Assembly (NCBI RefSeq): GCF_039555335.1
Contig: NC_092636.1
Span: 56,289,706 to 56,353,705, forward strand
Length of the DNA stretch: 64,000 bases
Source of the DNA: Amphiura filiformis
Lineage: Eukaryota; Echinodermata; Ophiuroidea; Amphilepidida; Amphiuridae
Direction: 5' to 3'
Numbering within the stretch: position 1 is the first letter of the stretch; each line of letters begins with the position of its first letter. The notes under the pieces are model-generated. The model saw only the letters and a program-made list of their open reading frames with translations. It had not been told where the DNA came from and searched no databases. Of this stretch, positions 12,029 to 23,602 are shown in pieces. Both the position numbers and the translations under genes were made by a program.

Positions 12029-12561
12029 AGAATTGGTAACCAGGAATGCCACAGTATAAATCAGCACTGCAGAACACCTTACAATGTGCTGCACAAAGAT
12101 TACATTTTACATGAAATAGCTATTCAACTCCAGTTAAAGCCTTAATGTACGATCTTTTTAATTTTTTTAGATTTTTCTTTTTTTCTTCCAAAATGATAAA
12201 ATAGTTAATTAGATTGTGTTGTGGTGTGTTTTATCCTGCTTAGCTAAGTGCAATATATTGTGTCTCTTGTATCTTGGGGCTTCATGCTTTTAACATAGTG
12301 CTGTTTTAAAAAAAATGTTTGTACTTTTAATGTGTTAATAATCTTTGTAATTTTTATGTGTATTTATAGTGCAATACTTTGTTTATTTTCATGATCAGCT
12401 TGCAAGGGTGGGGTCCACTCATCTTTTAGATGTCAGTGCTTTATTTGCCACTTTTTGTTGGGCCCTGGCAGCCCTTGCTTGCTGGTCTAATTTTGCTGTA
12501 TATTTTTGTTGAAATGCCTAATGAATAATAAATAATAAATAAATAAATAGAGTATAAACCG

Positions 12562-12678
12562 TAGGAATTTTTATTTTGCCTATCCTCTATCGAGTGATAG
12601 ACGACAGGACTACGATAAAAATATTGGACCTGCCTGGCGTCTATCAAAGGTAGAGGATAGGCAAAATAAAAATTCCTA
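12562..12678. repeat. 28-bp perfect inverted repeat (hairpin)
   Basis: 12562-12589 (TAGGAATTTTTATTTTGCCT...) is the exact reverse complement of 12651-12678 (TAGAGGATAGGCAAAATAAA...). The 61-nt loop contains a second short complementary pair (GATAGACG / CGTCTATC). It is probably the core of a foldback whose outer part is seen near 12920-12945 (GTCTACCGCCTGATAGACGAC). Confidence 0.8.
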
Positions 12679-14796
12679 TCGCTTATTCTCATGTATAGTC
12701 AGTTAAGTATTATTTTAATAACTGTAAACTATTTTTTAAAGCAAAAATTAAGTTACCGTCATAAAACTCCCCTTTTTCTAAAATGAAGCGAAACTTGTTT
12801 ACAACTGCTAAGCGGCGTATGTAGTATTTCATAATGCGTCTCACGCGCCTAAGCGATACATACTGGCGCACCTCTATGAGCGTGTTACTGCGTTAACAAC
12901 ATTTATGATGACGTGGGGTCGTCTACCGCCTGATAGACGACACCGAAAATCATGCGATTGTCCAATCAGATTATGTGTCTACGTAATAGACCACTCCCAC
13001 TGACTAAGAATATGCAATCATTATGAAAGTTCCCAATACATTTAGACATGAAAACCATTGGAAATTTGCAAAGAAACAACATCATACTACTTCACCTCTA
13101 TCACTCAAAATATCTCGCACTTTTTGGATTCCCCCGAGAGCGGCCTCAGAGTTATTCTCCTACGATACGAAGCCAGTTTGGTTACGCTCCCTCCAAATGT
13201 GTGGAGCGAGCGTAACCAAATTGGCTGCGTAGGAGGCTAAGATTTGCAATCGTTCCGACATATTATCATACTCTGAAAATTATGATATGTCGGACCAACA
13301 GAAAATCACCCCATTTTACTACAAATAGGGCGAATTTGACAGTTTGCTCATAGATGTAAGTTGGAACATGTGTAAGTATTACATTTACAAATATACCAAG
13401 AAATCGGTTTTGAAAAAAATAAAGGTATATTCTGAAAAAAGATCATACATTAAGGTTTTAAAGTCCCATTCAGTGATCCCAGCATAAGTGTAAAAAAATT
13501 AAAATTGTGTATAAATTGCCTAAAAGTGAAAGATAAGTCATAAGGTATTTTTGAATTGCAAAATTTTGCAAAAAACAAGGAAAACAGCAGCATTAATGAT
13601 GTTGAAGCTACTTTCTCTAGTTAAGTAGAGAAATTGCAGATCCATGTAAAATTTTTAATACACAGCAGGCTATGTTAGCACATCTATGATTTTTATGATT
13701 CTCCGGATCAGCAAATCACTGAATAGGCCTTTAAGTAAGACAAAAGTTTACTTTATATACAAAGGTCATGCCTTACACTTACAGTTATGTTACTTCATTT
13801 GTGATTGCACTTTTTATTACTGCAAAAACTACCATTTATTAGTGTTTTTGTGTATTTTACAGATTGTGTTCGAACCTATTAATCATGTTAGCATTGACAA
13901 AATTCCAGGACAAATGCACTTTAAAATAAGTAATGATAAGTTGTAAGTGCAATGACATAGTCTGATGTGCTTTTTTCTGTTTTCTGCTGTAATTTTGTAT
14001 TCTCTGTTACAAAACCTCATAAATATACGTCAGAGCAGCACCGCTTGTGAGTTGACTTGAATTCAACTCCAAGCCATCTACCCCTTTGGGCAAAGCGGTG
14101 GAGTGATCGATACATCAGCTTGTTGCTGGTCACCGCTAGCATTTGAGGTCTGACTGCGCAATAGAGCAAAATTGTCATCAGAGCGACAAAGCAGCAAGCA
14201 TGAAACCAGCATAAGGATTTCAAGTGGAGTAGCCCAATTATGGATGTATGTAAAATTCTTTATCTTGCATTTTTCCATTTTTTAAAACATTGATGTGAAC
14301 TAAGTGAAAACAAATAAACTTAAACTTGAACTTTTATCCAGGACACATCTGCAGAATACATTGTTTCAAGTGAAGAAAATTGATTGGTAAAAAATTAACA
14401 CTATAAACTTGTTTAATATGCTTGTCATTACATATGCTTGTCTGTTAATAAAACAGATTCACTATTTTGTCCTTCAAATATCAGGAGGGGGGGGGGATAA
14501 GTTTTCCTCCACCCAACCTTTTTTGCTAACAGTAACACAAACATAAAATATATATTAATTTTTGTGTTTACTTGAAAGTTAAAACTTTCAATTATTTGGT
14601 TACATTTTGGCTATTAATATATATCAGGCATGAGACTGCACTAAAAAAAACTGAAAAAATTGAAATTGGGCAAAAAGTACCAAAAACAGGTTGAAATTAA
14701 ATAAAATTGCGGAAATTTTGACCAAAAAAAAACTGAAATCAGTTTTAAACAGAAAAATCTCATGCCTGATATTTACAGAAATGTCCAAAAATTGAG
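12679..14796. other. Intergenic stretch with further hairpins
   Basis: No gene is recognised. Hairpins: 13171-13226 (AGCCAGTTTGGTTACGCTCC with a near-complement ending GCGTAACCAAATTGGCT) and 13254-13304 (TCCGACATATTATCATA with TATGATATGTCGGA). A weak frame at 13686-13946 has no homology that I recognise. Confidence 0.45.
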
Positions 14797-14965
14797 TTAT
14801 CTCAGTTGAAATCCATATACCCACTATGGAATACATGACCTTAATCTTCCACACAGGGAGTGTGAATTTCAAATGGGATTACCTGAATGACTGACTCAAT
14901 TTGAAAACTTACGGAGATGAAAGTCATGCCTTCCATTGGGGGTGTATGGATTTCAACTGGAATAG
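14797..14965. mobile_element. Short palindromic MITE (TTGAAATCCATA family)
   Basis: Opens with CAGTTGAAATCCATATACCC and closes with GGTGTATGGATTTCAACTGG, with inner TGGAATACATGACCTTAATC answered in complement. Same family as 3924-4092. Confidence 0.7.
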
Positions 14966-16681
14966 CATTACATTACAAAGTGTCACTTCACAGCAACAAA
15001 ACAGTATAATTTCTCACCTCTAATAATAGGTATATCACCTCAAAAATAATCGCAGCAGAAACGCGTTATTTAATGTTCCTACATTATTAAGCTTTATTAA
15101 AGCATCAAAAATCAAAAAACAGAATTGAAATCGGTCAATGCATTGTGATGTAATGTCAATTTAAAGATGCTCGTAGATGGAATGAAATCCTGCCACAAAT
15201 GGCTGTAATGACAAAATTGGCACATTTCGAGATTTTGAAGGTTTATTTGGACGCTTGCTTGGAAAAACAGCGTTAATTTAAATAGCACATGTTAAATGCC
15301 TATCTTTCCTGACTTCATTACAGAAAACAAAATTAAAAAATCCATCATTGAATAATTATAATAAATTAATCAAATATACTATTTTAGCCATTTCGACCAA
15401 TCTGCAGACAAATTAAATCTCAAAAAATGACTAAGTTCAGCTTATTAATATGCAAAATTGATGCCAATAGAAAACCGTACATGATATAAAGGTGCGGTTT
15501 TTTTTGCACACATATGTATACAAAGTTCTTTCAATTGACGACAAAAAATACACAAAAAGTAATTAATTATGCAAATTAGGTAATTACAGCTAATTATGTA
15601 TTTATGATATTATTATGCAAATTAGGCACGAGTAATTTTGGGTTTTTTCAATATTTAATGAGCGCCTGTTCATTCATCATAAATCTTTTAAGTATGATCC
15701 TGTTATGAGGTTGAATAAATGAACTGCAGTTAATTATTTAAAAACAATACAAAAAAAATTAAAAGTTTGACATTTTGACGGTGTCTGGAATATAATTTTC
15801 ATTTTTACTGTAAACATGGTATGTGTCACCATTACTCAAAGCCAAGTCCGAAAAGTAAAAATTAAAATTCAGTTGCAATGAGACTTTAAATTAACATTTT
15901 GTCATCTGGATTAACATGGGAGGATAATCGGTCAAATGAACAGCAATTTTACTGTACCGCGTATACAAAAAATAGTATGGCCTTGGACACACACAATGGC
16001 TTAGAGCTATTGTGGTTTGGAAAATTACTCCCTAAAAAAAAAAAACATTGATTAATGTTTTGCTTCAACTGGTTTTAGGGAAGTGTTTCATTTGTTGTCG
16101 ACGGAATTAATTTACATGCTAAGAAAGATTAGTATTTCAGCTAAATGGTGGTAGTTCCTTTACTTCAGTAGGCCTATATTTACTGATTTATGAGCGATCT
16201 TCAAAAATCCATAAAAACAGGCAGTAGTTCTTAAACAAAACCATTTTTAATTTGGGGGGACCCGATGGTAGCCTCGGGAAGGCTTCACACACCATATATT
16301 AAAAATTCAAACAATTTGGATAAATGAAGCATATGAAGAAATTCATTTATCGACATGGATGTTTTCTAAAATTGGCCAAATTTGAAGCGCGCCCTTTTCA
16401 ATTAACTGTTATGCTTGCATGCACAGTGTAGCAGAATTATTGTGCAGCCACTGTGACATACCTACTAATAATAATGTTTAACAAAACATTTCTATACTTT
16501 ACAATGAGACACATTTAAAAGTGACAGCGATTCTTGAAGTACTTTTAACCTAAATTAATGAAACATCTGCTTTGAATGTACTCAATAGTCCAAAAATATA
16601 TCTCTAATTCTCTAGTTCAGTTTTTATTTGGGGACAGCATCTTCAGTGAGATTCACTAGTACCTCTGTTTAAAGTGTACCA
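14966..16681. other. Intergenic stretch, nothing recognised
   Basis: Very AT-rich. It contains repeated phrases ttatgcaaattaggtaatta / attatgcaaattaggcac (15565-15630) and no supported gene. The only AATAAA-type signal on the minus strand that I noticed downstream of the TRIM gene lies at about 16622-16627, so its 3' UTR could reach here. Confidence 0.3.
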
Positions 16682-17743
16682 TACAGGGTGTCCCATAAAA
16701 AATTACCGAGTGAATAAAATTGAATGTAAGTTGAGAAGTAGACATCAAAATCAAAAAATTTAAAATGTAACGGATAGCCTATTTTGTTGTGTATCACATA
16801 TGAAAATTTTATTTGATTCGGTTGACTGGTTGCGAAGAAATTAACGATTACATAATGCGCACATCAATGCAGTTCATTCCAAGTTTGATCAATAGGCGCT
16901 TTTTTCATACTCACTCACCACTTCCTAAAGTTTGTGTGTCTCATTAAATTTAGTCCACATTATCTATTTATAATCCGACGGTGTTATGTTATTCATGCTT
17001 TCACTGAAGATGAATAACAGTTTGTCCAAGAAACTTTGATTTCTGTAATTGGAAGCTTTCCAACTTTAATTCTTTAGTTTGTGCAAATATATTATATTTT
17101 AACTTTCCAAAGAACATTTGAGCCAAGAATGACAATGATCAAGTGCTTACAGCTTTACGTGTGATTTGTGCTATCATGCAACATGAATGTTGAAGTTTTA
17201 AGATTTAAACTTTGCATTACAATTTCTTGGAAATATTTCAAAAACAGTAATGTGTGAGAATTTCTTTTAAGCCAGCTGGAATTCTTTATGCAATAATTCT
17301 TTGTGCAACATTTATATCAACATTAACGAAAATATATATTTACAAATACCGAGCATGATCTTACATGCAAGCTTTCATTTTCAATATCGTGCAGGTTTTC
17401 TAATTTGAACAAAATCTAAGTAAATGTTCTGCAAGAAACAGATTGTTTAAAAAGAATGAAAAGGATCTCACAGAACAAAATATGAAGCCCATTGACAGTT
17501 AACCACTAGTGCGCAATGTGTTGAATGTTCTTTCTTTCAAACTTGGAATGAAGTGAATTGACGCATATGTTATGTAATCGCTCATTTCTTCGCAATTAGT
17601 CAACCGATTCCAGTAAAATTGGTGTATAAGATGCAGAATAAGATGGGCTACACGCTGATGTTTAGTATTTTGTATTTTGATGTCTATTTCTCGACTTAAG
17701 TCCAAATTCATTCGCCCGCTAATTTTTTCTGGGACACCCTGTA
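16682..17743. mobile_element. Palindromic DNA element with TACAGGGTGTCCC ends
   Basis: The left end TACAGGGTGTCCCATAAAAA is matched by the inverted right end TTTTTTCTGGGACACCCTGTA. Inverted similarity reaches roughly 190 bp inward: GGTTGACTGGTTGCGAAGAA near 16820 pairs with TTCTTCGCAATTAGTCAACC near 17586. TA borders both ends. The 1.06-kb interior has no transposase frame. Ends of this type are common in animal non-autonomous DNA transposons. Confidence 0.8.
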
Positions 17744-17971
17744 TATGTGTATTTCAGTGTTTGTGTAGGGCAGCATGTTTAATGTGACCAGAGAAGATGA
17801 GAATAGCTACCAGTGTGGCTCCCTCATGGTATGTGTTGCATGGAAAGAGGGGAAGTGTATGGTTGCATGAAAACTGCCTGCTACCATCTCAAAGGTGTCT
17901 GACCACCTGTAATACAAAGGGTCACCATGCCTTGGGCTTTTTCAGCTGCTGCTCTACAAGTTTGTATCACC

Positions 17972-19969
17972 TCAACGCAACTCAAAAAGTGTTACCAACT
18001 TCTTATCTCCGACCGCTAAGACCCGTTCGTCTTCAGACAGGGCGAGTCCATATGGTACGGTCACATCCTTTGTTACACATCCCAAGAAATGGCCCGTCAT
18101 ATCGAATTTATAAATGCCTGGTGATCCACCTGTCCTATCTTTGACAGCATTAGATATGAATACTTCCCCGTGTTCCGTGCAGCATAGCCCACGCGGGCGC
18201 CACACAGGCAAGTCGTCCACAGCCAGAACATGTAGCGTGGTTCCCTGACCACTAACTATGTGTACAGTGTTACTGATATGTGAACTCAGGACTATTTTGT
18301 CATCTTGGCGCGATGCAGCAATGAAATGAGGCTCAATGGTGACTGGGAAAGATCTCACATGGTTGCTGTTGGATTTGTGAATACTTATAAATTTATGCTG
18401 ATTTGGCCCGATGAGGAGGTTGTCGTTACTGTCTACAGCTACACTATCTAGCGTGATCTTCATGGTATCTGTTGCTTCCCCATTTGGATGAACTGCTGCA
18501 AACTGTTGCACATACCTCCCGCTACCATTGTACTCTTTTACAAACATGGTGTTGTCTGTAACAAAGAAGTGGTTGTTTCCTGTTGCAGCCACACCTCTCG
18601 GGAACGATTTCCATCCGGAAGGATTACGCCCTAAGCCTTTGGACGTTTCTAGCGTTGACAGCAAATCGTGTGGAGGATGGTGTTGATGTACGCTAACATT
18701 GCCTGAACTGCTGTTATTGGCTACTGCAATACCATTTTTTGCTATGGCAACCGCCCATGCTTTGGTGATTGATTTAGCGCCATCGATTCCCCGTCCAAAC
18801 CTCGATACCACTTTCCATGTTGAGTACGTATTAATAGAGCCAAGCTCATGAATGGTGAACAATGGTCCTTCATTGGTTTCAAACGATAATCGGCTGATAT
18901 CCTTTCTCATGACTGGCAACTTGGCTTCCTTCAGCTGTTTCAGAGTTGTAAGCAAAGAATGAAATGTAGAAGCCACTTCAAATTCCGATCCATTCTCACT
19001 GACTTGCTTTCCCATATCCAAAGCTGTCTTCAACCTTGATGTTAGTGATACTAGTTTCTCTTTATGTGCATTGATACTCAACTTTCGTTCCTCATAGATA
19101 TTCTGTATGTGTGCCTGATGATCATTGCGCTTAGCCTCTATGCAAACCTGTAGATCTGCTACTGCCCGATCTGCAGCAGTATCAACTGCATCTGAAGCTT
19201 GCTTCACAACCCTTGCCAACTGATTTTCATGATTCTTTACTAAACCCATCTCCTTTTCCACATCTGCAAGAATCTTCTTACAATCATCTGTCAGTCCTTG
19301 GATGTTCTGCCTTTGTCCTCTGATGGCATCTTGTACATTCACGTAATGATGTTCTGGACGGCAATGATCGACCACGGTACAGTCCCGACATATCAGGATG
19401 CCACAAGTCTCGCAGTAGAACCACACAATCTGTCCAATATGTTTCTTGCACTGCTCCTGTTGTTGCTTGGGATGTTTGAATAAGTTCACTTTACCCGATC
19501 GCAGCTCGGCAACATTCACCACCTGGTGACTTTTAAGTACTCTAATGGTCTGATGCATCTCGGTGCATCGTGCACATAAGAAATCGTTACAATCTATACA
19601 CCTAGAGTTTGCTTCTGCATTACTATTACAAGCTGAACAAACAATCTTCTCTGGAGATGACAGCTTTCTCTTCAAGGCTCTGCGATCCTTCAGCTTGCTG
19701 ACGAAAAAATTGCCTTTTAATCCCTCAATCCCTTCCGGCGGTACAGGATATGCCTCTTGGCAGGTTGGGCATGTGAGTGTGTTAGGACATTTCTCAGCCC
19801 AGGATGTTAGGCATGATCTACAAAATGTATGCAGACAAGGAAGACTCTTGGGGGTGTTGATTTCTGAGAGGCAGATATGGCAGGTCACAAGGTCAAGGGT
19901 CATGTCATCATCAGTTGTATTTTGATCAGGGGACGCTCCTCTGGCTGAAGTCTGGTTTTCTGCAACATC
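17972..19969 (-). CDS. TRIM-type E3 ubiquitin ligase (RING, B-boxes, coiled coil, NHL-like), main exon
   Basis: This exon carries the catalytic and scaffold body of a tripartite-motif protein, a predicted cytosolic RING E3 that passes ubiquitin from an E2 to substrates. From the internal Met at 19903: C3HC4 RING at residues 8-48 (CHIC...CLHTFC...CPTC); B-box 1 at about 89-126 (CSAC...CIDC...CARC...H); B-box 2 at about 152-187 (C-x2-H...CETC...CRDC...H...HH); coiled coil about 195-330; then an NHL-like beta-propeller from about 350 to 643 with repeats such as VAVDSNDNLLIG. This is the TRIM2/3/56/71 layout. A consensus acceptor (ttttacag|GAT) lies 22 codons upstream of that Met and the frame stays open, so the exon likely starts at 19969 and joins seven acidic exons further upstream. 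Stop TGA at 17974-17972. The exact orthologue is not clear. Confidence 0.93.
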   Translation of the reverse strand, partial: DVAENQTSARGASPDQNTTDDDMTLDLVTCHICLSEINTPKSLPCLHTFCRSCLTSWAEKCPNTLTCPTCQEAYPVPPEGIEGLKGNFFVSKLKDRRALKRKLSSPEKIVCSACNSNAEANSRCIDCNDFLCARCTEMHQTIRVLKSHQVVNVAELRSGKVNLFKHPKQQQEQCKKHIGQIVWFYCETCGILICRDCTVVDHCRPEHHYVNVQDAIRGQRQNIQGLTDDCKKILADVEKEMGLVKNHENQLARVVKQASDAVDTAADRAVADLQVCIEAKRNDHQAHIQNIYEERKLSINAHKEKLVSLTSRLKTALDMGKQVSENGSEFEVASTFHSLLTTLKQLKEAKLPVMRKDISRLSFETNEGPLFTIHELGSINTYSTWKVVSRFGRGIDGAKSITKAWAVAIAKNGIAVANNSSSGNVSVHQHHPPHDLLSTLETSKGLGRNPSGWKSFPRGVAATGNNHFFVTDNTMFVKEYNGSGRYVQQFAAVHPNGEATDTMKITLDSVAVDSNDNLLIGPNQHKFISIHKSNSNHVRSFPVTIEPHFIAASRQDDKIVLSSHISNTVHIVSGQGTTLHVLAVDDLPVWRPRGLCCTEHGEVFISNAVKDRTGGSPGIYKFDMTGHFLGCVTKDVTVPYGLALSEDERVLAVGDKKLVTLFELR

Positions 19970-22900
19970 CTGTAAAAATAAAGCAAAATATCAGAATAAT
20001 TGATTGATGATCAAATGACATTCAATTTTTTAATAAACATAATTATGTGACCTGCTAACCACGAAATGAGCGTAAAGTCGCAAGTTGATAATTTTGAGAC
20101 ATCCTGGCTTCTGAGCCGATGTTCTTTGTTAGCCGTGCACCTGTACTCTCCAGCAGTATTCCTTTGTGAATGGCCCATTGTGCCCCCATTTACAAGGACA
20201 TACAGACATACTATTGCTCTCAACTAGTGCAATATATGAAACAAAGAAACTACAGAATTTATGCTCATTTTGTGGTCACAAACAGTCCCAGGGGGCCACT
20301 TATAAAAAGGGTATTTTTTTTCACAACCAAGTGTGATACTTGAGTATCTCGTTTAGGGTACCTTTATTGCACAGATGTTACTAAAAAAGAGTAGCTAAAC
20401 TCTGTACCAATAGGTGTGTTCATTGCGACTCATAACAGTTAATACTTGCTTAGGTATAAAAACAACTGGATAGTACTTGCTTTGGGTCCATTTTAGACTA
20501 ATGAAAAATACTTGCTTTGGGTACTTTTAAAAAGTTCTTGTACAAGGGTGATATACAATTTAAAATACAAGTCATCCCTTGGCAAGTAGTCAAAAGCAAA
20601 GGAATCTAAACCAAACCAAACCATTTTCAATCATAAGAAGTGTGGAAGATTTTGGAATATCAAACAAAATGTACTGATTTGAGGCCAATTGTGTCAAATT
20701 CAACTGAATATCACACATTTTAACATCAACTGGAATTAAACATAAACCTAGCAAATATTTCCAGATGAATTTAACATGGTACTTGGTACTGGCTACAGTA
20801 CTATCACCCCATACCCTCCGTGTTCAGGGCAATAGGCCCATAGCCAGTACCTCAGAAAGAATAGTTTGCCCTATATTCCCTCTAACCATATAGTATTTCT
20901 ATACTATTCCCTTTGAAATCTGCCATACCCACATGGAAGATAAAAAAAAGTCTTCCACAGAGCAGTATTTTGAAACCCATACTCCCCCCATACATTACTT
21001 TACCTAATCAACAATGACTAGCACAAAACAAGTCCCCCCTTTGAAAAAAGAAAGAAATAAACAATAAAAAAACAACAACCAAAAAACCACATGATATTTG
21101 AATTATCAAAGTATATACTACGCTATAACGCAACCAACAAACACAAAACAATAAACATAGATATGAACATAAGGCAAGTGATGTTTTTAAAGCTTGAAAG
21201 TCAAGGTCATTCAGTCGATTTTATATGTTTTGCCACAGACAATATTGAAAGTGCAGGTTCCCTGAAAAACATGAAGGTTACTAAGATTTATATGGCTTGT
21301 CAGGCTCGTTTTTTGGAATATATCAGACTTATGCAGTACCAATTACAAACACACATTTATTTTAACATTTTGCAAATTTTATACCAAAATATGAAAAAAA
21401 AATTGCACCCATAGATTTTCCACTTTTTGGGTATAGCAGAAAAGGGCAACACAACTTAACAAAATATAAATATACAAATGTTGCTTACTGGGCTACTTGC
21501 AGATACGATATGATCAGATTCATGTTCTTTTTTCACATCATAGAGAGCTACAATTTCCTACAGAGTCAACAACAATAACATCAAAAGTAGAAAATAACAT
21601 CAGGGTTCCCACAGACATTCTAATGACTAAATCACTCAATTCCAAACCAACAGGCACCTGTTTCACACACAAGTCCTATGATTGATCTTACAATGTATAA
21701 CATACTTAAAATTAGAAGCTAAATTTCTAAAAAACATATCCATGTATAAAGTACTAACATTTTTGAGGTCTCAACATTTCAAAACCTACTTGTCTGGTTA
21801 CTTAGTCATGAATGATGACTTGATTCAGATGCATTAGGGGTGTTTCTAGAAGATGTATTGTTTCTAGAATTGTTTTGGATTAGATGGTCATAAATGTGAC
21901 TGAAGTTGAATGCTGTGGCCCATTCTAACATTGTTCATTATTTTGTCTCGATCCCTTGTGACAAATCCATATGGATTATGGATTCTTTTACCTATCTGGG
22001 ATATCTTTCATCTTCTCTTTGGAGGAGCTTTGCTCCCTTCTAGTCGGTAATGTTGTTTGTTGCAGTGACATGATCTGATATGGCTGATTTGTGTTTGGAG
22101 ATTGGTGAAGTCTATTTGCTCTGGTTTGGATTTTATTTGAGCTTTTTTTCTGTACCTTCCTATTTGTGAGCATCTGATCCAAAAAATTCTAGAAACACCA
22201 TAAGTGAGTAGTTCGTACATGGATATATTCTTTAGAATTCTGGCTACCGAAGTAAAAATTGACTATTCAAATGAAGTTCTTGCAGAACATACTTCACATC
22301 AGCTTCCCTCTCATGGTAATGAACAAAACAATGCATGTTTTTGGTCTCACTTTACCACACTTTGCATTCTCACTTTCTCCTTTGAATATAATTACATGCC
22401 TTTGAACCCTTCTCTACAATTGTCATGAAGCAAACCAAATTCCATGACTTTGTCATTTTTTTTTAAATTTCATGACTTTTCAATAGTCTGTGGGAACTCT
22501 GCTGTATTTGTTGAAAATAATGACAAAAGTAGGTGAAATGTAGTCAGAGTTAGTAACAAATAATAGATCTACCAATACAACATATTTATAGAGGTAAGGC
22601 CTGTAAACAAAATGTTTCTTGCCTTTCAGCTCCAAAATATTTATGGTCAGTAAGTTTGAAAAAGCCTTTTCTTAATTTTTCTAGATCATTATTCATTGTA
22701 AACAATTACATTATATGGGTATATGACTATATAAACTATTTTGAGTAAGGGTCTGGTTAGTTAAAACATGACAATTTCAGATTAATGTTTTTTGATTTAA
22801 TGATTTTGGCATGAACATTAAATAATAAAAAATCCTTAATTTTTTTCTGTTTTATAGCCAAATCACCCTACCAAAATAGGACATTGGTTAATCGGACATT

Positions 22901-23182
22901 GGGAGTAAGCTGAAGAGTGGATTAATAGAAATTTCAGGCAAAATATGCAAATTAACTCATTAATATTCATAAATATGCAAATAACACAAAACTATACAGC
23001 ACAAGAGGTGATCATGCTATATCACCCTACCGTACCAAGTTAGAAGTTAATCGGTCATTAGGTGAAACCAAAAAAGTATTTAAATACAAGAGTACAACAC
23101 GATACATGAAACACAATTAATGGAATGACCACAAACCTGATGAGAGGAGAGTGATATTTATTATAGGTCTTATTATACTTAC
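19970..23182. other. TRIM intron (between main exon and exon E7)
   Basis: AT-rich intron. It holds a diverged copy of the short TTGAAATC palindrome (about 20890-21000) and a small MITE at 21833-22202. A degenerate direct repeat around ATCACCCTACC and TTAATCGG occurs at 22862-22915 and 23020-23065. No extra exon is supported. Confidence 0.5.
21833..22202. mobile_element. Small MITE, TTAGGGGTGTTTCTAGAA ends
   Basis: The left end ATTAGGGGTGTTTCTAGAA is answered at the right by TTCTAGAAACACCATAA. About 370 bp, in an intron of the TRIM gene; no coding content. Confidence 0.6.
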
Positions 23183-23257
23183 CACTGCTGCTACCTCTGA
23201 TAGAGTAGAAGTATGATTTACATCTTGTTCACTTTGTTCCTCTTCTGAAATAATGGG
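23183..23257 (-). CDS. TRIM gene, acidic exon E7
   Basis: A 75-nt, phase 0-0 exon with acceptor gtcttttctag and donor GTG|gtaagt. It encodes PIISEEEQSEQDVNHTSTLS plus EVAAV, acidic and Ser/Gln-rich with no domain. It joins in frame to the main exon. The EQDV core resembles the QQ-x-V-D motif of exons E3-E6. The function is unknown; it reads as a disordered linker. Confidence 0.72.
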
Positions 23258-23602
23258 CTAGAAAAGACAAAATATTAGATGAAATAAACATTAGCGCAGA
23301 ACTCATTGTTTCCACGTATTGACCTACAGGTGAAGGGATAATTTCTCCAATAATAAAGAGCCCCTTGGCTATTCAGAATAAAAAGTGTTTAGAACTAAAC
23401 TGGTATTGGAATGTTCCCATGAAGGCAATTATTTTTTATCAGTTCATATTTGTAAATTATCCACATTCTCTGAATTATGGTGTTTTCATTTTTATGCTAT
23501 CAGTATTCTTCTTCCATTCCGTCCCTTTGAATTCTCTAAGTAATCTTGATAACTCTATTGCTTGTATGTTCAAAGTTGGTGTTATTTATAGGTAAGTATT
23601 GG

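Noticed and set aside
19298..19925. Plus-strand open frames opposite the TRIM exon
   Set aside because: Antisense shadows of the strongly supported RING/B-box coding sequence.
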